DNA of 61,758 nt from Oscillospiraceae bacterium (GCA_021769865.1 JAETSB010000010.1:1-61758); one strand, 5' to 3'. Counted from the first letter of the stretch, positions 26,305 to 35,288 are shown. Numbers and translations: made by a program. The notes: generated by a model not told the origin, from the letters alone.

Positions 26305-27307
26305 TTCTAACGCCTCCCTTCAACTGGGCTCTGCGCTGCTGGAACGAGTAAACGGAAGAAGTGGCAATGGCGGCAATGATGATGATGCCGCTGACAAAAG
26401 TCTGGTACGCATTGGGGATGTTGGCAAAGTAGATGATACGGCCCACCAGGCTCATGATCAGCGCGCCTGCAATCGCCATGAACACGCTGCCCTTGCCGCC
26501 GGACATTGCCACACCCCCCACCACCGCCGAGGCCACGGCCTGAAGGGTGAGAGAATCCCCCAGGTTGGCGTTGCCCGCGCCGTTCTGCCCGGCATAGTAC
26601 ACGGCCACAAAGAAGCAGAACAGGGCGTTGAGCAGATATGCGGCGGTCTGGATTTTCGCCGTGTTGATGCCGCTGTCATAGGCATTGTCGTTGTGACTGC
26701 CCACCGCGTAGATGTACCGGCCGGTTTTGGTCCTTCGGACTACCCACCAAATGGCACAGGCCAACAAAACCCACAGCAGCGCAGAGGGCACGAATTGCCC
26801 GATTCCCGCGAGGCTGGGGATGTTTTTCAGATCATAAAAGCCCCGGAACCAGTCCACCACCTTCCCGCCGGGGGTGGGCGTCACGAAGAGGGCGATGCCC
26901 AGCCAGATGTAAGAGGTGGCGTAGGTGGCGATCACCGCCGGCAGACGCAGATAGCCCACCGCGAAACCGTTGACGGCGCCGATGACCGCCGCGGCGGCCA
27001 GCCCTGCCACCAGGGCGTACAGGCCGGTAACCGGCCGCTCCGGGTCCATGATCCGGGTCATGATGCAAAGCAGCAGCGCCATAGTCGTACCGCAGGACAT
27101 ATCCAGTCCTCCGGCGATAATCACCACCGCCTGTCCCATGGCCAGCAGAATCAGAGGGGTAAAGGAGTTGATATAGCTGAGCATGGTACGGACGGTAAAA
27201 AAGTTGTTCTGAAGGCAGGCGATAATCGCGATCATCACCACCAGGATCAGCACTGTGGAGGTCTCGGCGCGGGAGGCCAGTCTTTTGATCAGTTTCTTGT
27301 CATTCAA
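26297..27307 (-). CDS. ABC transporter permease, ribose/nucleoside type (first)
   Basis: 336 residues. TTG at 27307 is taken as start because AAGGAGG lies 7 bases upstream. About ten membrane segments with VVIIAGGLDMSCGTTMALLL, NAYDSGINTAKIQTAAYLLN and VVGGVAMSGGKGSVF, matching the RbsC signature blocks. It pairs with the following permease and the two-domain ATPase. Confidence 0.9.
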   Translation of the reverse strand: MNDKKLIKRLASRAETSTVLILVVMIAIIACLQNNFFTVRTMLSYINSFTPLILLAMGQAVVIIAGGLDMSCGTTMALLLCIMTRIMDPERPVTGLYALVAGLAAAAVIGAVNGFAVGYLRLPAVIATYATSYIWLGIALFVTPTPGGKVVDWFRGFYDLKNIPSLAGIGQFVPSALLWVLLACAIWWVVRRTKTGRYIYAVGSHNDNAYDSGINTAKIQTAAYLLNALFCFFVAVYYAGQNGAGNANLGDSLTLQAVASAVVGGVAMSGGKGSVFMAIAGALIMSLVGRIIYFANIPNAYQTFVSGIIIIAAIATSSVYSFQQRRAQLKGGVRNG

Positions 27308-27320
27308 AACGTCTCCTCCT

Positions 27321-28814
27321 TCACTCAACCCTCATGGAGCGCGCCACAATGTTGTCCTCCGTGATCTCCGGCCCCGTCAGCTGGGAGACCACCTGGCCCT
27401 CGTACATAATGAGCAGGCGATCACAGTAGCTGATGAGTTCATCGCTGTCGCTGGCGTAGAGGATCACGCTCATGTCCTTCTCCCGCACCAGGTTCATGAT
27501 AAACTCATAGAGGTCCCGCTTGGCGCCCACGTCCACGCCCTTGGCCGGGTCCGCCAGCAGTAGCACCTTGATGTCAAAGGGCAGCCATTTGCCCACGACA
27601 ATCTTCTGCTGGTTTCCGCCGGAGAGGGTATCAATATCCACGTCGATGTCCTTGGCCCGGACGGACAGGGCCCGGCAGATCTCCTCCGCCTCGGCCCGGT
27701 ACTGTTTCTCCGGGGTAAAGAAGGGTTGTTTTTTCAGGCCCAGCTTAGGATAGATCATATTGTAGTAAATGGAGTTCCGGGCAAACAGCCCCTCCTTCTG
27801 CCGGTCCCCCGGCACCAAAAGAACCCCGCTGCGGACCGCGTTGGAGGGCCGGTTGAGCCGGACCCGCTTCCCGCCAATCTCCACGCTGCCGGAGACTTCC
27901 GGATAACTGCCCGCCAGGGCCAGCATCAATTCATTCTGCCCCTGCCCTGCCAGGCCGCCGATTCCCAGCACCTCCCCTTTCCGCAGCCGGAAGGAGATGT
28001 CTTGCAGGTATTTCCCGTAGGTCAGACCCTGCACCGTCAACGCCGGTTCGTCGGGAATATCGTGGTATTCTTTGGCGGTGTGGATTCCCTCCGTCTCTCC
28101 GGTGATCATCCGAACGATGGCCTCCGGGTCTCTGCCGTCCCTGGAAAAGTCCATGGCGCCCACGTTCTCGCCGTTCCGGAACACCACGATGTCGTCGCAA
28201 ATCTCCAGAACCTCCCACAGGCGGTGGGAGGTGAAAATCATGGCAACGCCTTCCTTTGCCAGCTTCCGCATATAGGCGAAGAGGCTCTTCACCTCCTCCT
28301 GTTCCAGGGCCGCAGTGGGCTCGTCGAAAATCAGCAGCTTCGGCTTCACGGAAATCGCCTTGGCAATCTCCGTGATCTGCTGTTCCCCGGGGTTCAGCTC
28401 ACAGACCCGGCGGTTTACATCCAGACCCGGCAACAGCTCGCCGATGATCTCCTCTGCCTGCCGGACGGCGGAGGCGTTGTTGAGGAAAAGGCCCTTTTTC
28501 TCCTCGTTTCCCAGGGCGATATTCTGCCATACGGTGAGATCGGGAATCAGGCTCAGATTCTGGAACACCATGGAGATGCCGTCCATTCTGGCCTCGTTGG
28601 GGTTTTTGTAGGCGATCTCCCGTCCCTCGTAGAGAATCGTACCGCCGTCTTTGGCGTAAACGCCGGTGATGATTTTGGAAATGGTACTCTTTCCCGAGCC
28701 GTTGGTTCCCAGCAGTCCGGTGATCCTCCCCGCTTCGCAGGTCAGGCTTCCGCTGCTCAGCGCAACGACGCCGCCGAAGAGCTTTTTGACAGATGTGGCC
28801 TCTAACAGGGGCAT
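27321..28814 (-). CDS. ABC transporter ATPase with two nucleotide-binding domains (RbsA type)
   Basis: 497 residues. The ATG at 28814 gives the usual N-terminus MPLLEATSVKKLFGGVVALS. NBD1: GLLGTNGSGKST, signature LNPGEQQ, Walker B LLIFDEPTAAL. NBD2 has the degenerate Walker A normal for RbsA (GIGGLAGQGQNELMLALAG), signature LSGGNQQK, and an odd Walker B, LLLADPAKGVDVGAK, where D-E-P is A-D-P, so NBD2 is probably catalytically weak. Energises import with the two permeases. Confidence 0.93.
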   Translation of the reverse strand: MPLLEATSVKKLFGGVVALSSGSLTCEAGRITGLLGTNGSGKSTISKIITGVYAKDGGTILYEGREIAYKNPNEARMDGISMVFQNLSLIPDLTVWQNIALGNEEKKGLFLNNASAVRQAEEIIGELLPGLDVNRRVCELNPGEQQITEIAKAISVKPKLLIFDEPTAALEQEEVKSLFAYMRKLAKEGVAMIFTSHRLWEVLEICDDIVVFRNGENVGAMDFSRDGRDPEAIVRMITGETEGIHTAKEYHDIPDEPALTVQGLTYGKYLQDISFRLRKGEVLGIGGLAGQGQNELMLALAGSYPEVSGSVEIGGKRVRLNRPSNAVRSGVLLVPGDRQKEGLFARNSIYYNMIYPKLGLKKQPFFTPEKQYRAEAEEICRALSVRAKDIDVDIDTLSGGNQQKIVVGKWLPFDIKVLLLADPAKGVDVGAKRDLYEFIMNLVREKDMSVILYASDSDELISYCDRLLIMYEGQVVSQLTGPEITEDNIVARSMRVE

Positions 28815-28895
28815 ACGGAGTCTTCTCTCCTTTCCTCCGGCGGACATGGGCGGCGCGATGAGCTTCTCACCGCGCCGCCTCTCCGCGCCGGCAAA

Positions 28896-30032
28896 TTACT
28901 TGAAGAAACTCTGGACTTCCTCTTCGGACCAGTACTCCGTCAGGAGGTAGTCGTCGCCCTCGTTCTCAACCAGAGCCTTCATATCCTGGAAGGTCTCGTC
29001 GGTGAACCAGGACTTGATGTCATAGATAAACGCTCTGCCGTAGAGGCCGCCCAGCACGCCGTCGGCAGGCTGCTTGCCCTCCGCCAGATTCACCGCCACG
29101 CGCAGGCCGGAGGCCACGATGGAGGGAGGATTGGGCTGAGAGCACATCTTCATGGTAGAGCCCTTGTCCAGCAGCTCCTGATAGAGCTTGGCGTTGGCGG
29201 TGCCGCACTCCACGAAAGCGGCCTTGGGCTCTTTGCCCAGGTCGGTGAAGGCGCTCAGGCAGCCGTAGCCCATGGAGTCCTGGGTGATGACGCCGTCGAT
29301 CTGCTGGCCGGAGCCCAAGAGCTGGGAGGTGATGTCCTTGGAGGTTTGGTTATCCCAGCCGCCGGAGGTGCTGGAAATCATTTTGATATTGGGATAGTTT
29401 TTCAGCACGTCGTCGGTGGCCCGGATGCGCTCGTTATTGGCGGGATGGCCCTCTCCGCCGTAGACCTGGATGACGTTTCCTTCGCCGCCCAGCGCCTCGC
29501 AGATGTACTCGGCCACCTTATGGCCCCAGGTGTAGTGGTCAATGGAGACGCAGTACACGCCCTCCACGTCCACCTCGCAGTCGGCGGCCACAACGGTTTT
29601 CCCCGCGGCCACGGCCTCAGCCAGAACGCCGTTGAGGTCCGTGGGGGAATTGGGGTTTACTACAATTACATTGATTTCGTCGTCATTGATGAAATCCCGG
29701 ATGATGTTTGCCTGTTCATTGGCATCCCAGTTTGTGGTGTTGTTCACAATTTTGTAATCTTTGATCCGGCCCTCGGCCTTGTATTCCTCGGCGACCTTGG
29801 TGAAGTCGTCGATTCCCTCCTGGCGGAAGGTGGTGCCTGCGGCGCCGGTGGAGAAACCGACTACCAATCCGCTGTTCTCAGCGGGAGCGGCGGTATCTCC
29901 GGTGTCGGCGGGCGTCTGCTCCGCAGTGCCGGCGTCAGGGGACGTGGAGCCGGCATTCTGACCGCCGCTGCACCCGGCGGCCAGAGTCAAGAGCATCAGC
30001 GTACTGAGTAAGAGAGCAACTACCTTTTTCAT
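28896..30032 (-). CDS. ABC transporter substrate-binding lipoprotein (ribose/Peripla_BP_4 type)
   Basis: 378 residues. Lipoprotein signal with lipobox LAAGCSGG (about residues 17-24), a Thr/Pro/Asp-rich linker, then the type I periplasmic-binding fold (DDEINVIVVNPNSPTDLNGV, VIQVYGGEGHPANNERIRAT, IDGVITQDSMGYGCL). GGAGG precedes the ATG. First gene of the leftward operon that continues through ATPase, permeases, hydroxylase 2 and the MBL gene. Nucleoside, purine or polyol ligands are all seen in this family; not decidable here. Confidence 0.92.
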   Translation of the reverse strand: MKKVVALLLSTLMLLTLAAGCSGGQNAGSTSPDAGTAEQTPADTGDTAAPAENSGLVVGFSTGAAGTTFRQEGIDDFTKVAEEYKAEGRIKDYKIVNNTTNWDANEQANIIRDFINDDEINVIVVNPNSPTDLNGVLAEAVAAGKTVVAADCEVDVEGVYCVSIDHYTWGHKVAEYICEALGGEGNVIQVYGGEGHPANNERIRATDDVLKNYPNIKMISSTSGGWDNQTSKDITSQLLGSGQQIDGVITQDSMGYGCLSAFTDLGKEPKAAFVECGTANAKLYQELLDKGSTMKMCSQPNPPSIVASGLRVAVNLAEGKQPADGVLGGLYGRAFIYDIKSWFTDETFQDMKALVENEGDDYLLTEYWSEEEVQSFFK

Positions 30033-30123
30033 GTTCTTTCCTCCATATGTCGATGTGTTTTACGGATAGCCGACCTGATTCTCGATTCACCTATAATCAA
30101 TAATCGTTTATCCGTTTGTCAGT

Positions 30124-30151
30124 ATTATACCAAACCGCACCAGGAAAGCAA
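30124..30151 (-). promoter_or_regulatory. Promoter of the ABC/hydroxylase-2 operon
   Basis: On the minus strand TTGCTT (30146-30151), 16-base spacer, TATAAT (30124-30129). The start point would be about 85 bases before the binding-protein ATG. A TTTGTC half-site lies just downstream at 30115-30120, suitable for repression. Confidence 0.7.
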
Positions 30152-30170
30152 GTCCAATTTTCTCTATTTT

Positions 30171-30193
30171 GACAAAACTCTTCTATTTTTGTC
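30171..30193. promoter_or_regulatory. Inverted-repeat operator between divergent operons
   Basis: GACAAAA (30171-30177) and TTTTGTC (30187-30193) form an inverted repeat with a 9-base spacer. A further TTTTTGTC stands at 30240-30247. The same half-site makes the perfect palindrome at 17198-17215. Probably bound by one of the two FCD GntR regulators. Confidence 0.5.
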
Positions 30194-30266
30194 AGAACCG
30201 CAAAGACAGCGGCAGAAAAATTGTATATTTCCAATAAAGTTTTTGTCGGGAGTTCCGCCCCTGCTC

Positions 30267-30295
30267 TTGACATTTTTCCCCTCTATCCGTATGCT
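30267..30295 (+). promoter_or_regulatory. Promoter of the second GntR gene
   Basis: TTGACA (30267-30272), 17-base spacer, TATGCT (30290-30295). Predicted start near 30302, about 33 bases before the ACG start codon of the GntR gene. Confidence 0.7.
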
Positions 30296-30334
30296 GATAT
30301 ATAACGTATCGCAAGAGAAAGGGAGGGGATCGCC

Positions 30335-30982
30335 ACGGACACTCCGATCACCAAAGAGGAAGCCGCCTATCAGGCTATCCGGAGCGCGATCATCCGGGGG
30401 GAATTACAGCCGGGGCAGGCCGTCACCATCCGGGATCTGGCAGCGAAGTTTCATCTGGGCCGCACCCCCATCACCGATGCCATGAAGCATCTGGCCCTGG
30501 ACGGCTGGTTGGAGACCACTACCGGCGTGGGCACCCGAGTGGCCAATCTGAACCTCTCGGACCGGTATTCCTACATGCAGGTTCGAGGGGCTGTGGAGGC
30601 CCTTTCGGTACGGCTATGCGCCGAGGCCGCCGGACCGGAGGAGCTGCTGACTCTGGAGCATTGTCTGGCCGTGGCCCAGCTGGCCATTGATTCCGGCAAT
30701 CTTGTGCGGGCCATCGAGGCAGATATCGACTTCCACCGCCTCTGCGCGAAATGCAGCGGCAACCGCTTCCTCTATCAGGTTTACGACCGGATGCTGGCCC
30801 AGGATGAACTGGTATTTTTCCGCAACGTTTCCGACACGGACATCCGGGTTCAGTCCCACCAGCAGCATGCCGCCATCGTGGAGGCCATCCGCTCCGGCGA
30901 CCCGCGGCTGGCGGAGGACGCCTCCCGCCTGCACACCAGGACCATTTTGGACCGTCTGCGGGCAGAGCAGGAGCGAACCTGA
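30335..30982 (+). CDS. GntR-family transcriptional regulator (FCD domain) with apparent ACG start
   Basis: 215 residues if read from ACG at 30335. The winged HTH is complete only from there: EAAYQAIRSAIIRGELQPGQ, LAAKFHLGRTPITDAMKHLA; residues 75-210 are the FCD domain (ADIDFHRLCAKCSGNRF). GGGAGGGG lies 6-8 bases before the ACG, and the frame is closed by TAA at 30302 with no ATG, GTG or TTG in between. The first in-frame ATG (30482) would remove most of the DNA-binding domain. So either ACG is the start or a T-to-C change has crippled an ATG. Divergent from the ABC/hydroxylase-2 operon, which it likely controls. Confidence 0.8.
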   Translation, partial: TDTPITKEEAAYQAIRSAIIRGELQPGQAVTIRDLAAKFHLGRTPITDAMKHLALDGWLETTTGVGTRVANLNLSDRYSYMQVRGAVEALSVRLCAEAAGPEELLTLEHCLAVAQLAIDSGNLVRAIEADIDFHRLCAKCSGNRFLYQVYDRMLAQDELVFFRNVSDTDIRVQSHQQHAAIVEAIRSGDPRLAEDASRLHTRTILDRLRAEQERT

Positions 30983-31056
30983 GCTGAAAGATATCAAACG
31001 GATCCAAGAGAACAAGCCGGGAGCCAAATAACAATACAGCGGATTTGGACAACAGC

Positions 31057-31106
31057 AAAAGAAGCGGCGTTCCCAGCCGGATTAAGGCGGGGAACACCGC
31101 TTCTTT
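31057..31106. terminator. Intrinsic terminator after the GntR gene
   Basis: AAAGAAGCGGCGTTCCC pairs with GGGAACACCGCTTCTTT (one mismatch) around a 14-base loop, followed by GTTTG. The following 31107-31210 stretch up to the convergent gene holds nothing else recognisable. Confidence 0.75.
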
Positions 31107-31210
31107 GTTTGATTCATACTATGCTTGTCTGTCGTCCATATCCATTGATTTTCCTATATTTTGAGAAGTGTCGTTATCTAACGCCGCCTTTCGATGGGTC
31201 GGGCTGCTTT

Positions 31211-32386
31211 TCATTCATCGGCGCTTTGGACGGCGCCGCCGCCCAGCCCGAAGTCCTCCTCCGCGCTGCCGGTGTCCCGGCGGAGCATGTGCTCCATCAC
31301 CCGGATGTCCGAGTCCACGTCCATGGCGTCCGCCTGGTAGAGCTCGTCCAGCTGGTGCTCGAAGCCCTTGACGATGGAGTCCATGGTGTTTTCAATGCGC
31401 TCCTTGGCCTGGCGGAGGTTCTCCCCCTCCACCCCGGCGGACTCAAAGGTGGCGTAAGAGTCCAGCAGCTTCTGGGTGGTGGGCAGGTAGTAGTTCAGGA
31501 AGGTGCCGATGCGGTCCTTTTTCCTGGGGTCCTCCTCCACGGCCTTGAAGATCTTCGCCGTGATCTCTTCCAGGCGGTCGATCTTGGCGGAGAGGATGGG
31601 GTCCGCGATCTGGTCGTTGGCCCGGCGGATGTTCCGCAGGATGCCGGAATAGCCCTCCTCCGCCTCCTTGGGGGCGGCCTTGGGCTCTTCCGCGGCTTTC
31701 GCCGCCTCTTCCTGGACGGCCGCCTCGAACTTCCGGCGGAACGCCTCCCCCGCGCCACCGGAGCGGAAGAGATAGCCCAGTTCCATGTTCAGATACGCCT
31801 TGCCGCCGAAATAGCCCTTGTCGATCATCTTCTCCAGGTCCTTCTCCACCCGCCGCTCGGAGTAGCCCAGGGTCCGGGCCAGCTCATCGATGGGCATGGC
31901 CTCCCGGTCCCCCAGGACCAGGAGGTACTTGGAAAAGCGTTTGATCTGGCGATCCATGGAAACGCCCTTGAACAGCATGGCTCCGCCTCCGGCGGCGAAG
32001 GCCAGCCCGCTCAGCAGGTCCTCCACCCACCAATAACTGGTGGCGTAGAAAATAGCGCCGACGGCGTCAACGGTCGCCATAGCGCCGATGGCCAGCAGGA
32101 TCATGCCGCAAATTTTCAGCCACCGGGCGGTAGATTTTTTCGTCGCCGGGGACTTGGTGACCTTCTTCACCGCCTTGGCGGCCTTCGTCTGCCGGTGGGG
32201 TGCGGAGGCCGGGGATACGGTCCCCTGGAGGGGCGGGGCCTGCTGGGCGGGCTTCCTCTCGTCGTCGGCGAAGAGCTTTCCGAACAGCAGCACCAATCCC
32301 ACGGGCCAGAGGCCGAGGCAGAAGGACAGGATGATCAGGGGCCAGCCCCAGTCCCCGCCGGAGGTCTTTTTCTTGTTTTCCGCCAT
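31211..32386 (-). CDS. XpaC-like membrane protein (5-bromo-4-chloroindolyl phosphate hydrolysis family)
   Basis: 391 residues. Two hydrophobic segments near the N-terminus (WGWPLIILSFCLGLWPVGLV) and two more at about 85-140, a Lys/Ala-rich linker between them, then a long helical C-terminal domain typical of XpaC (YYLPTTQKLLDSYATFES, IENTMDSIVKGFEHQLDELY). The family often sits next to TelA-type proteins and has no settled biochemical role. A short central segment (PIDELARTLGYSERRVEKDL) looks like a winged helix. It ends in an acidic tail. Starts 3 bases after the DUF896 gene ends. Confidence 0.85.
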   Translation of the reverse strand: MAENKKKTSGGDWGWPLIILSFCLGLWPVGLVLLFGKLFADDERKPAQQAPPLQGTVSPASAPHRQTKAAKAVKKVTKSPATKKSTARWLKICGMILLAIGAMATVDAVGAIFYATSYWWVEDLLSGLAFAAGGGAMLFKGVSMDRQIKRFSKYLLVLGDREAMPIDELARTLGYSERRVEKDLEKMIDKGYFGGKAYLNMELGYLFRSGGAGEAFRRKFEAAVQEEAAKAAEEPKAAPKEAEEGYSGILRNIRRANDQIADPILSAKIDRLEEITAKIFKAVEEDPRKKDRIGTFLNYYLPTTQKLLDSYATFESAGVEGENLRQAKERIENTMDSIVKGFEHQLDELYQADAMDVDSDIRVMEHMLRRDTGSAEEDFGLGGGAVQSADE

Positions 32387-32389
32387 GGT

Positions 32390-32596
32390 TCAGCCCTCTT
32401 TCTGTTTCAGCTTCCGCTTGTTGCCCTGCTCGTCCACAATGTAGGTGTGGTCCAGCTGGCCCTTCAAGTTCCCCAGTACGGAGTCGATGTAGGCCCGGCG
32501 GAGGACGGCCCGCTCCTCCTCCTCCTCCGGCGTCAGGCCCACGGCCTCCGCCTTGTGGGCCAGGGTATTGATGCGGTCGATCTGCTCCTGTGTCAT
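32390..32596 (-). CDS. DUF896 protein (YnzC family)
   Basis: 68 residues. The ATG at 32596 follows GGGGGG. MTQEQIDRINTLAHKAEAVG, then LTPEEEEERAVLRRAYIDSV, is the whole DUF896 domain, a short helical bundle seen in many Firmicutes. In Bacillus the family includes YnzC, linked to the SOS regulon; the molecular role is unknown. Confidence 0.92.
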   Translation of the reverse strand: MTQEQIDRINTLAHKAEAVGLTPEEEEERAVLRRAYIDSVLGNLKGQLDHTYIVDEQGNKRKLKQKEG

Positions 32597-32677
32597 GCTT
32601 GTCCCCCCTGTAACCTTCTCAAACTCATATTCCCAAATCCCTCCATATCTTACTACGGTATCCAAGTCCGTCCTTCT

Positions 32678-33469
32678 TCAAACGTAGACCTGCAGGACGA
32701 TGGAGATCCTCCCCTTCCGGGTCAGGCCCCCCACCTCGGCCAGCTCAAACTTTCCATAGCCCCGGGCGGACACCACGTCCCCCGCCTCCAGGAGCTTGTC
32801 CGGCTTCACGCACTCCCGCCAGTTCAGCTGGACCCTGCCGCTCTCGATGAGGGCGGCGGCCTTGCCCCGGGCCAATCGGAAGCCGGAGGCCGCCACCGCG
32901 TCCAGCCGCAGGGAGCTGACCGTGTCCCGGACCTCTTTCCGCCGGACCGCCGGAATGTGGAGGTTTCCCGGCTCGATGGCCGTCACGCTGAGCCTGGTCC
33001 TCCCGGCGGAGGTCCAGCTTTGCAGCAGGAAGTCCGCCACACTCTCCAGCACCAGCAGGTCCGCGCTGCCGCCGGCCACTAAAATGTCGCCGACCTTCTC
33101 CCGGACGATCCCCATGCCCATGAGGCTGCCCAGGAAATCCCGGTGGGTCGGTGTTTCGTCCTCCCGGAACGCCGCCCGGAGGCAGCGGATGGGGCTCTCG
33201 GCGTTCTCCGCCTCCAGCCAGTCGGGGAGGAACAGGATCACCTGCCGCTCCGCTCCCTCGTAGCCTCCCTGGAACACATAGGCCGTCTCCGGAATTCCCG
33301 CCAGCCGCAGACAGTCCTGTGCCTGGGCCCGCTGCTGGGGACTGAGAAAATCCGTGGCGGCGGGGATGTTCCGGTTCTCCACCTGTTCCGCCTTGTCCAG
33401 CACCTTCGCCAGGACCAGCCGGTCTTCCCCGGCCAGCCCTAAGCGGTCCAGCAGCGCCCCCTTATCCAT
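32678..33469 (-). CDS. ylmH: S4-domain RNA-binding protein YlmH
   Basis: 263 residues. YlmH proteins have an N-terminal alpha/beta domain and a C-terminal S4 domain, here from about 185: LRLDAVAASGFRLARGKAAA, then VQLNWRECVKPDKLLEAGDV. The family binds ribosomes or RNA, with a reported ribosome-rescue role, and is normally in the ylm cluster near ftsZ. Here it stands instead next to an ABC exporter, with which it overlaps by 8 bases. Confidence 0.9.
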   Translation of the reverse strand: MDKGALLDRLGLAGEDRLVLAKVLDKAEQVENRNIPAATDFLSPQQRAQAQDCLRLAGIPETAYVFQGGYEGAERQVILFLPDWLEAENAESPIRCLRAAFREDETPTHRDFLGSLMGMGIVREKVGDILVAGGSADLLVLESVADFLLQSWTSAGRTRLSVTAIEPGNLHIPAVRRKEVRDTVSSLRLDAVAASGFRLARGKAAALIESGRVQLNWRECVKPDKLLEAGDVVSARGYGKFELAEVGGLTRKGRISIVLQVYV

Positions 33470-35213
33470 GGCGCAGCTCCTGGGTGCGGACCAGGGCGGC
33501 GTAGGCCCCGTCCTTCGCCATCAGCTCCTCGTGGCTTCCCAGCTCCACCATCCGGCCGTCCTCGATGACGGCGATGCGGTCCGCGTTCCGGACCGTGGAG
33601 AGCCGGTGGGCGATGATGATGGTGGTCCGGCCCTTGGACAGCTTGTCAAACGCCTCCTGGAGCTTTGCCTCCGTCACGCTGTCCAGGGCCGACGTGGCCT
33701 CGTCCAGAATCAGCACCGGAGGGTCCTTCAAAAAGATGCGGGCAATGGAGATCCGCTGCTTCTGCCCGCCGGAGAGGAGCACGCCCCGCTCGCCCACATA
33801 GGTGTTGAACCCGTCGGGCATGGCGCAGATGTCGTCGTAGATCTCCGCCATCCTCGCGGCCCGGGCCACTTCTTCTTCTGTTGCCCCGGGGCGGCCGTAG
33901 CGGATATTCTCCAGGATGCTGGCGGCGAAGAGGAACACGTCCTGCTGGACCACGCCCACGTTCCGCCGGAGGGACTCCTGGGTCACCTGCCGCACGTCCT
34001 CGCCGTCCAGCCGGACGGCCCCCTCCGTCACGTCGTAGAACCGGGGGATCAGCTGGCACAGGGTGGACTTCCCCCCGCCGGAGGGGCCCACCACCGCCAG
34101 GGTTTCGCCGGGGCGGATGTGGAGGTCCACATCCCGGAGCACCGCCGCGTCTCTCTGATAGGCGAAGCTCACGTGGTCCACGTCGATCTTTCCCTCCACC
34201 CGGTCCAGCCGTTTCGCGTCCGGCGCGTCCTTCAACGCGGGCTCCTCCCGCATCAGCTCAATGAACCGGCCCAGGCCCGCTGTGCCGTTAGCGAAGAGCT
34301 CCGCGAAGTTGGAAAGCTTCCGGACCGGAGTGACAAAGGTGGTGATGTAGAGGCTGAAGGTGGTCAGGTCGATGACGTTCAGCTCTCCCCGCATGATGAA
34401 CAGGCCCCCGGCGGCGATGACGGCGGCGGAGAGAATGCAGAGGAAGAACTCCATGGTGGCGTTGAACCGGCCCATGGCCTTGTGGAACGCCCGCTTGGAG
34501 GTCTTGAAGGTGGCGTTGGAACTGTCGAACTTCTGGAGCTCCGCCCCCTCGTTGGCGAAGGCCTTCGCCGTGCGGATGCCGGAGAGGCCGGACTCAATGT
34601 CGGAGTTGATGACGGCGGTTTTCTGCTTCACGGCGGCGGAGGCGGCGCTCATGGACCGCCGGCAGGACCAGACCACGGCGAAGAACACCGGCACGATGCA
34701 GGCGATCACCAGGGCCAGCCGCCACTGGATCGTGAACATGATGATCAGGGACCCCACGATGGTGACGCCGGAGATGAAGATGTCCTCCGGCCCGTGGTGG
34801 GCCAGCTCCGTGATGTCGAAGAGGTCCGCCGTCAGGCGGCTCATGAGCTGGCCGGTGCGGTTCTTGTCGTAATAGTTGAAGCTCAGCTCCTGCATGTGGC
34901 GGAAGAGGTCGTGGCGGATGTCCGCCTCCACCAGAATGCCGAAGGTATGGCCCCAGTAGCAGATGACGTAGGTCAGCAGCGCCCGGAGAAGGAACGCGGC
35001 AAACACCACCTCCATGACCGCGAAGAAGGTCTTGTAGGCGCTCTGAGGCAGCAGCTCGTACATGCACCAGCGGGACACGGCGGGAAAGGCCAGGTCGATC
35101 ATGGAGATCAGCAGGGCGCAGGCCAGGTCCATGATAAACAGCTTCCGGTGGGGCTTGAAGTACGAGAGAAAGATCTGCAGGGCGGATTTCCGCTGGAAGT
35201 CCTGGGTGGTCAT
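33462..35213 (-). CDS. ABC exporter with fused membrane and ATPase domains
   Basis: 583 residues. The ATG at 35213 has GGAGGA upstream. N-terminal ABC_membrane domain with six helices (residues 15-300); ATPase from about 335 with Walker A GPSGGGKST, signature LSGGQKQR, Walker B VLILDEATSALD and H-loop IIIAHRLST. A homodimeric multidrug/lipid-type half transporter, similar to BmrA/MsbA-like proteins. Substrate unknown. Confidence 0.93.
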   Translation of the reverse strand: MTTQDFQRKSALQIFLSYFKPHRKLFIMDLACALLISMIDLAFPAVSRWCMYELLPQSAYKTFFAVMEVVFAAFLLRALLTYVICYWGHTFGILVEADIRHDLFRHMQELSFNYYDKNRTGQLMSRLTADLFDITELAHHGPEDIFISGVTIVGSLIIMFTIQWRLALVIACIVPVFFAVVWSCRRSMSAASAAVKQKTAVINSDIESGLSGIRTAKAFANEGAELQKFDSSNATFKTSKRAFHKAMGRFNATMEFFLCILSAAVIAAGGLFIMRGELNVIDLTTFSLYITTFVTPVRKLSNFAELFANGTAGLGRFIELMREEPALKDAPDAKRLDRVEGKIDVDHVSFAYQRDAAVLRDVDLHIRPGETLAVVGPSGGGKSTLCQLIPRFYDVTEGAVRLDGEDVRQVTQESLRRNVGVVQQDVFLFAASILENIRYGRPGATEEEVARAARMAEIYDDICAMPDGFNTYVGERGVLLSGGQKQRISIARIFLKDPPVLILDEATSALDSVTEAKLQEAFDKLSKGRTTIIIAHRLSTVRNADRIAVIEDGRMVELGSHEELMAKDGAYAALVRTQELRHG

Positions 35214-35288
35214 AGAAGCGTCCTCCATTATCAGCACATAATATTACAGCTTCGGATTATAGCACAAGTTTCCCGCGCATGCAAGAAA

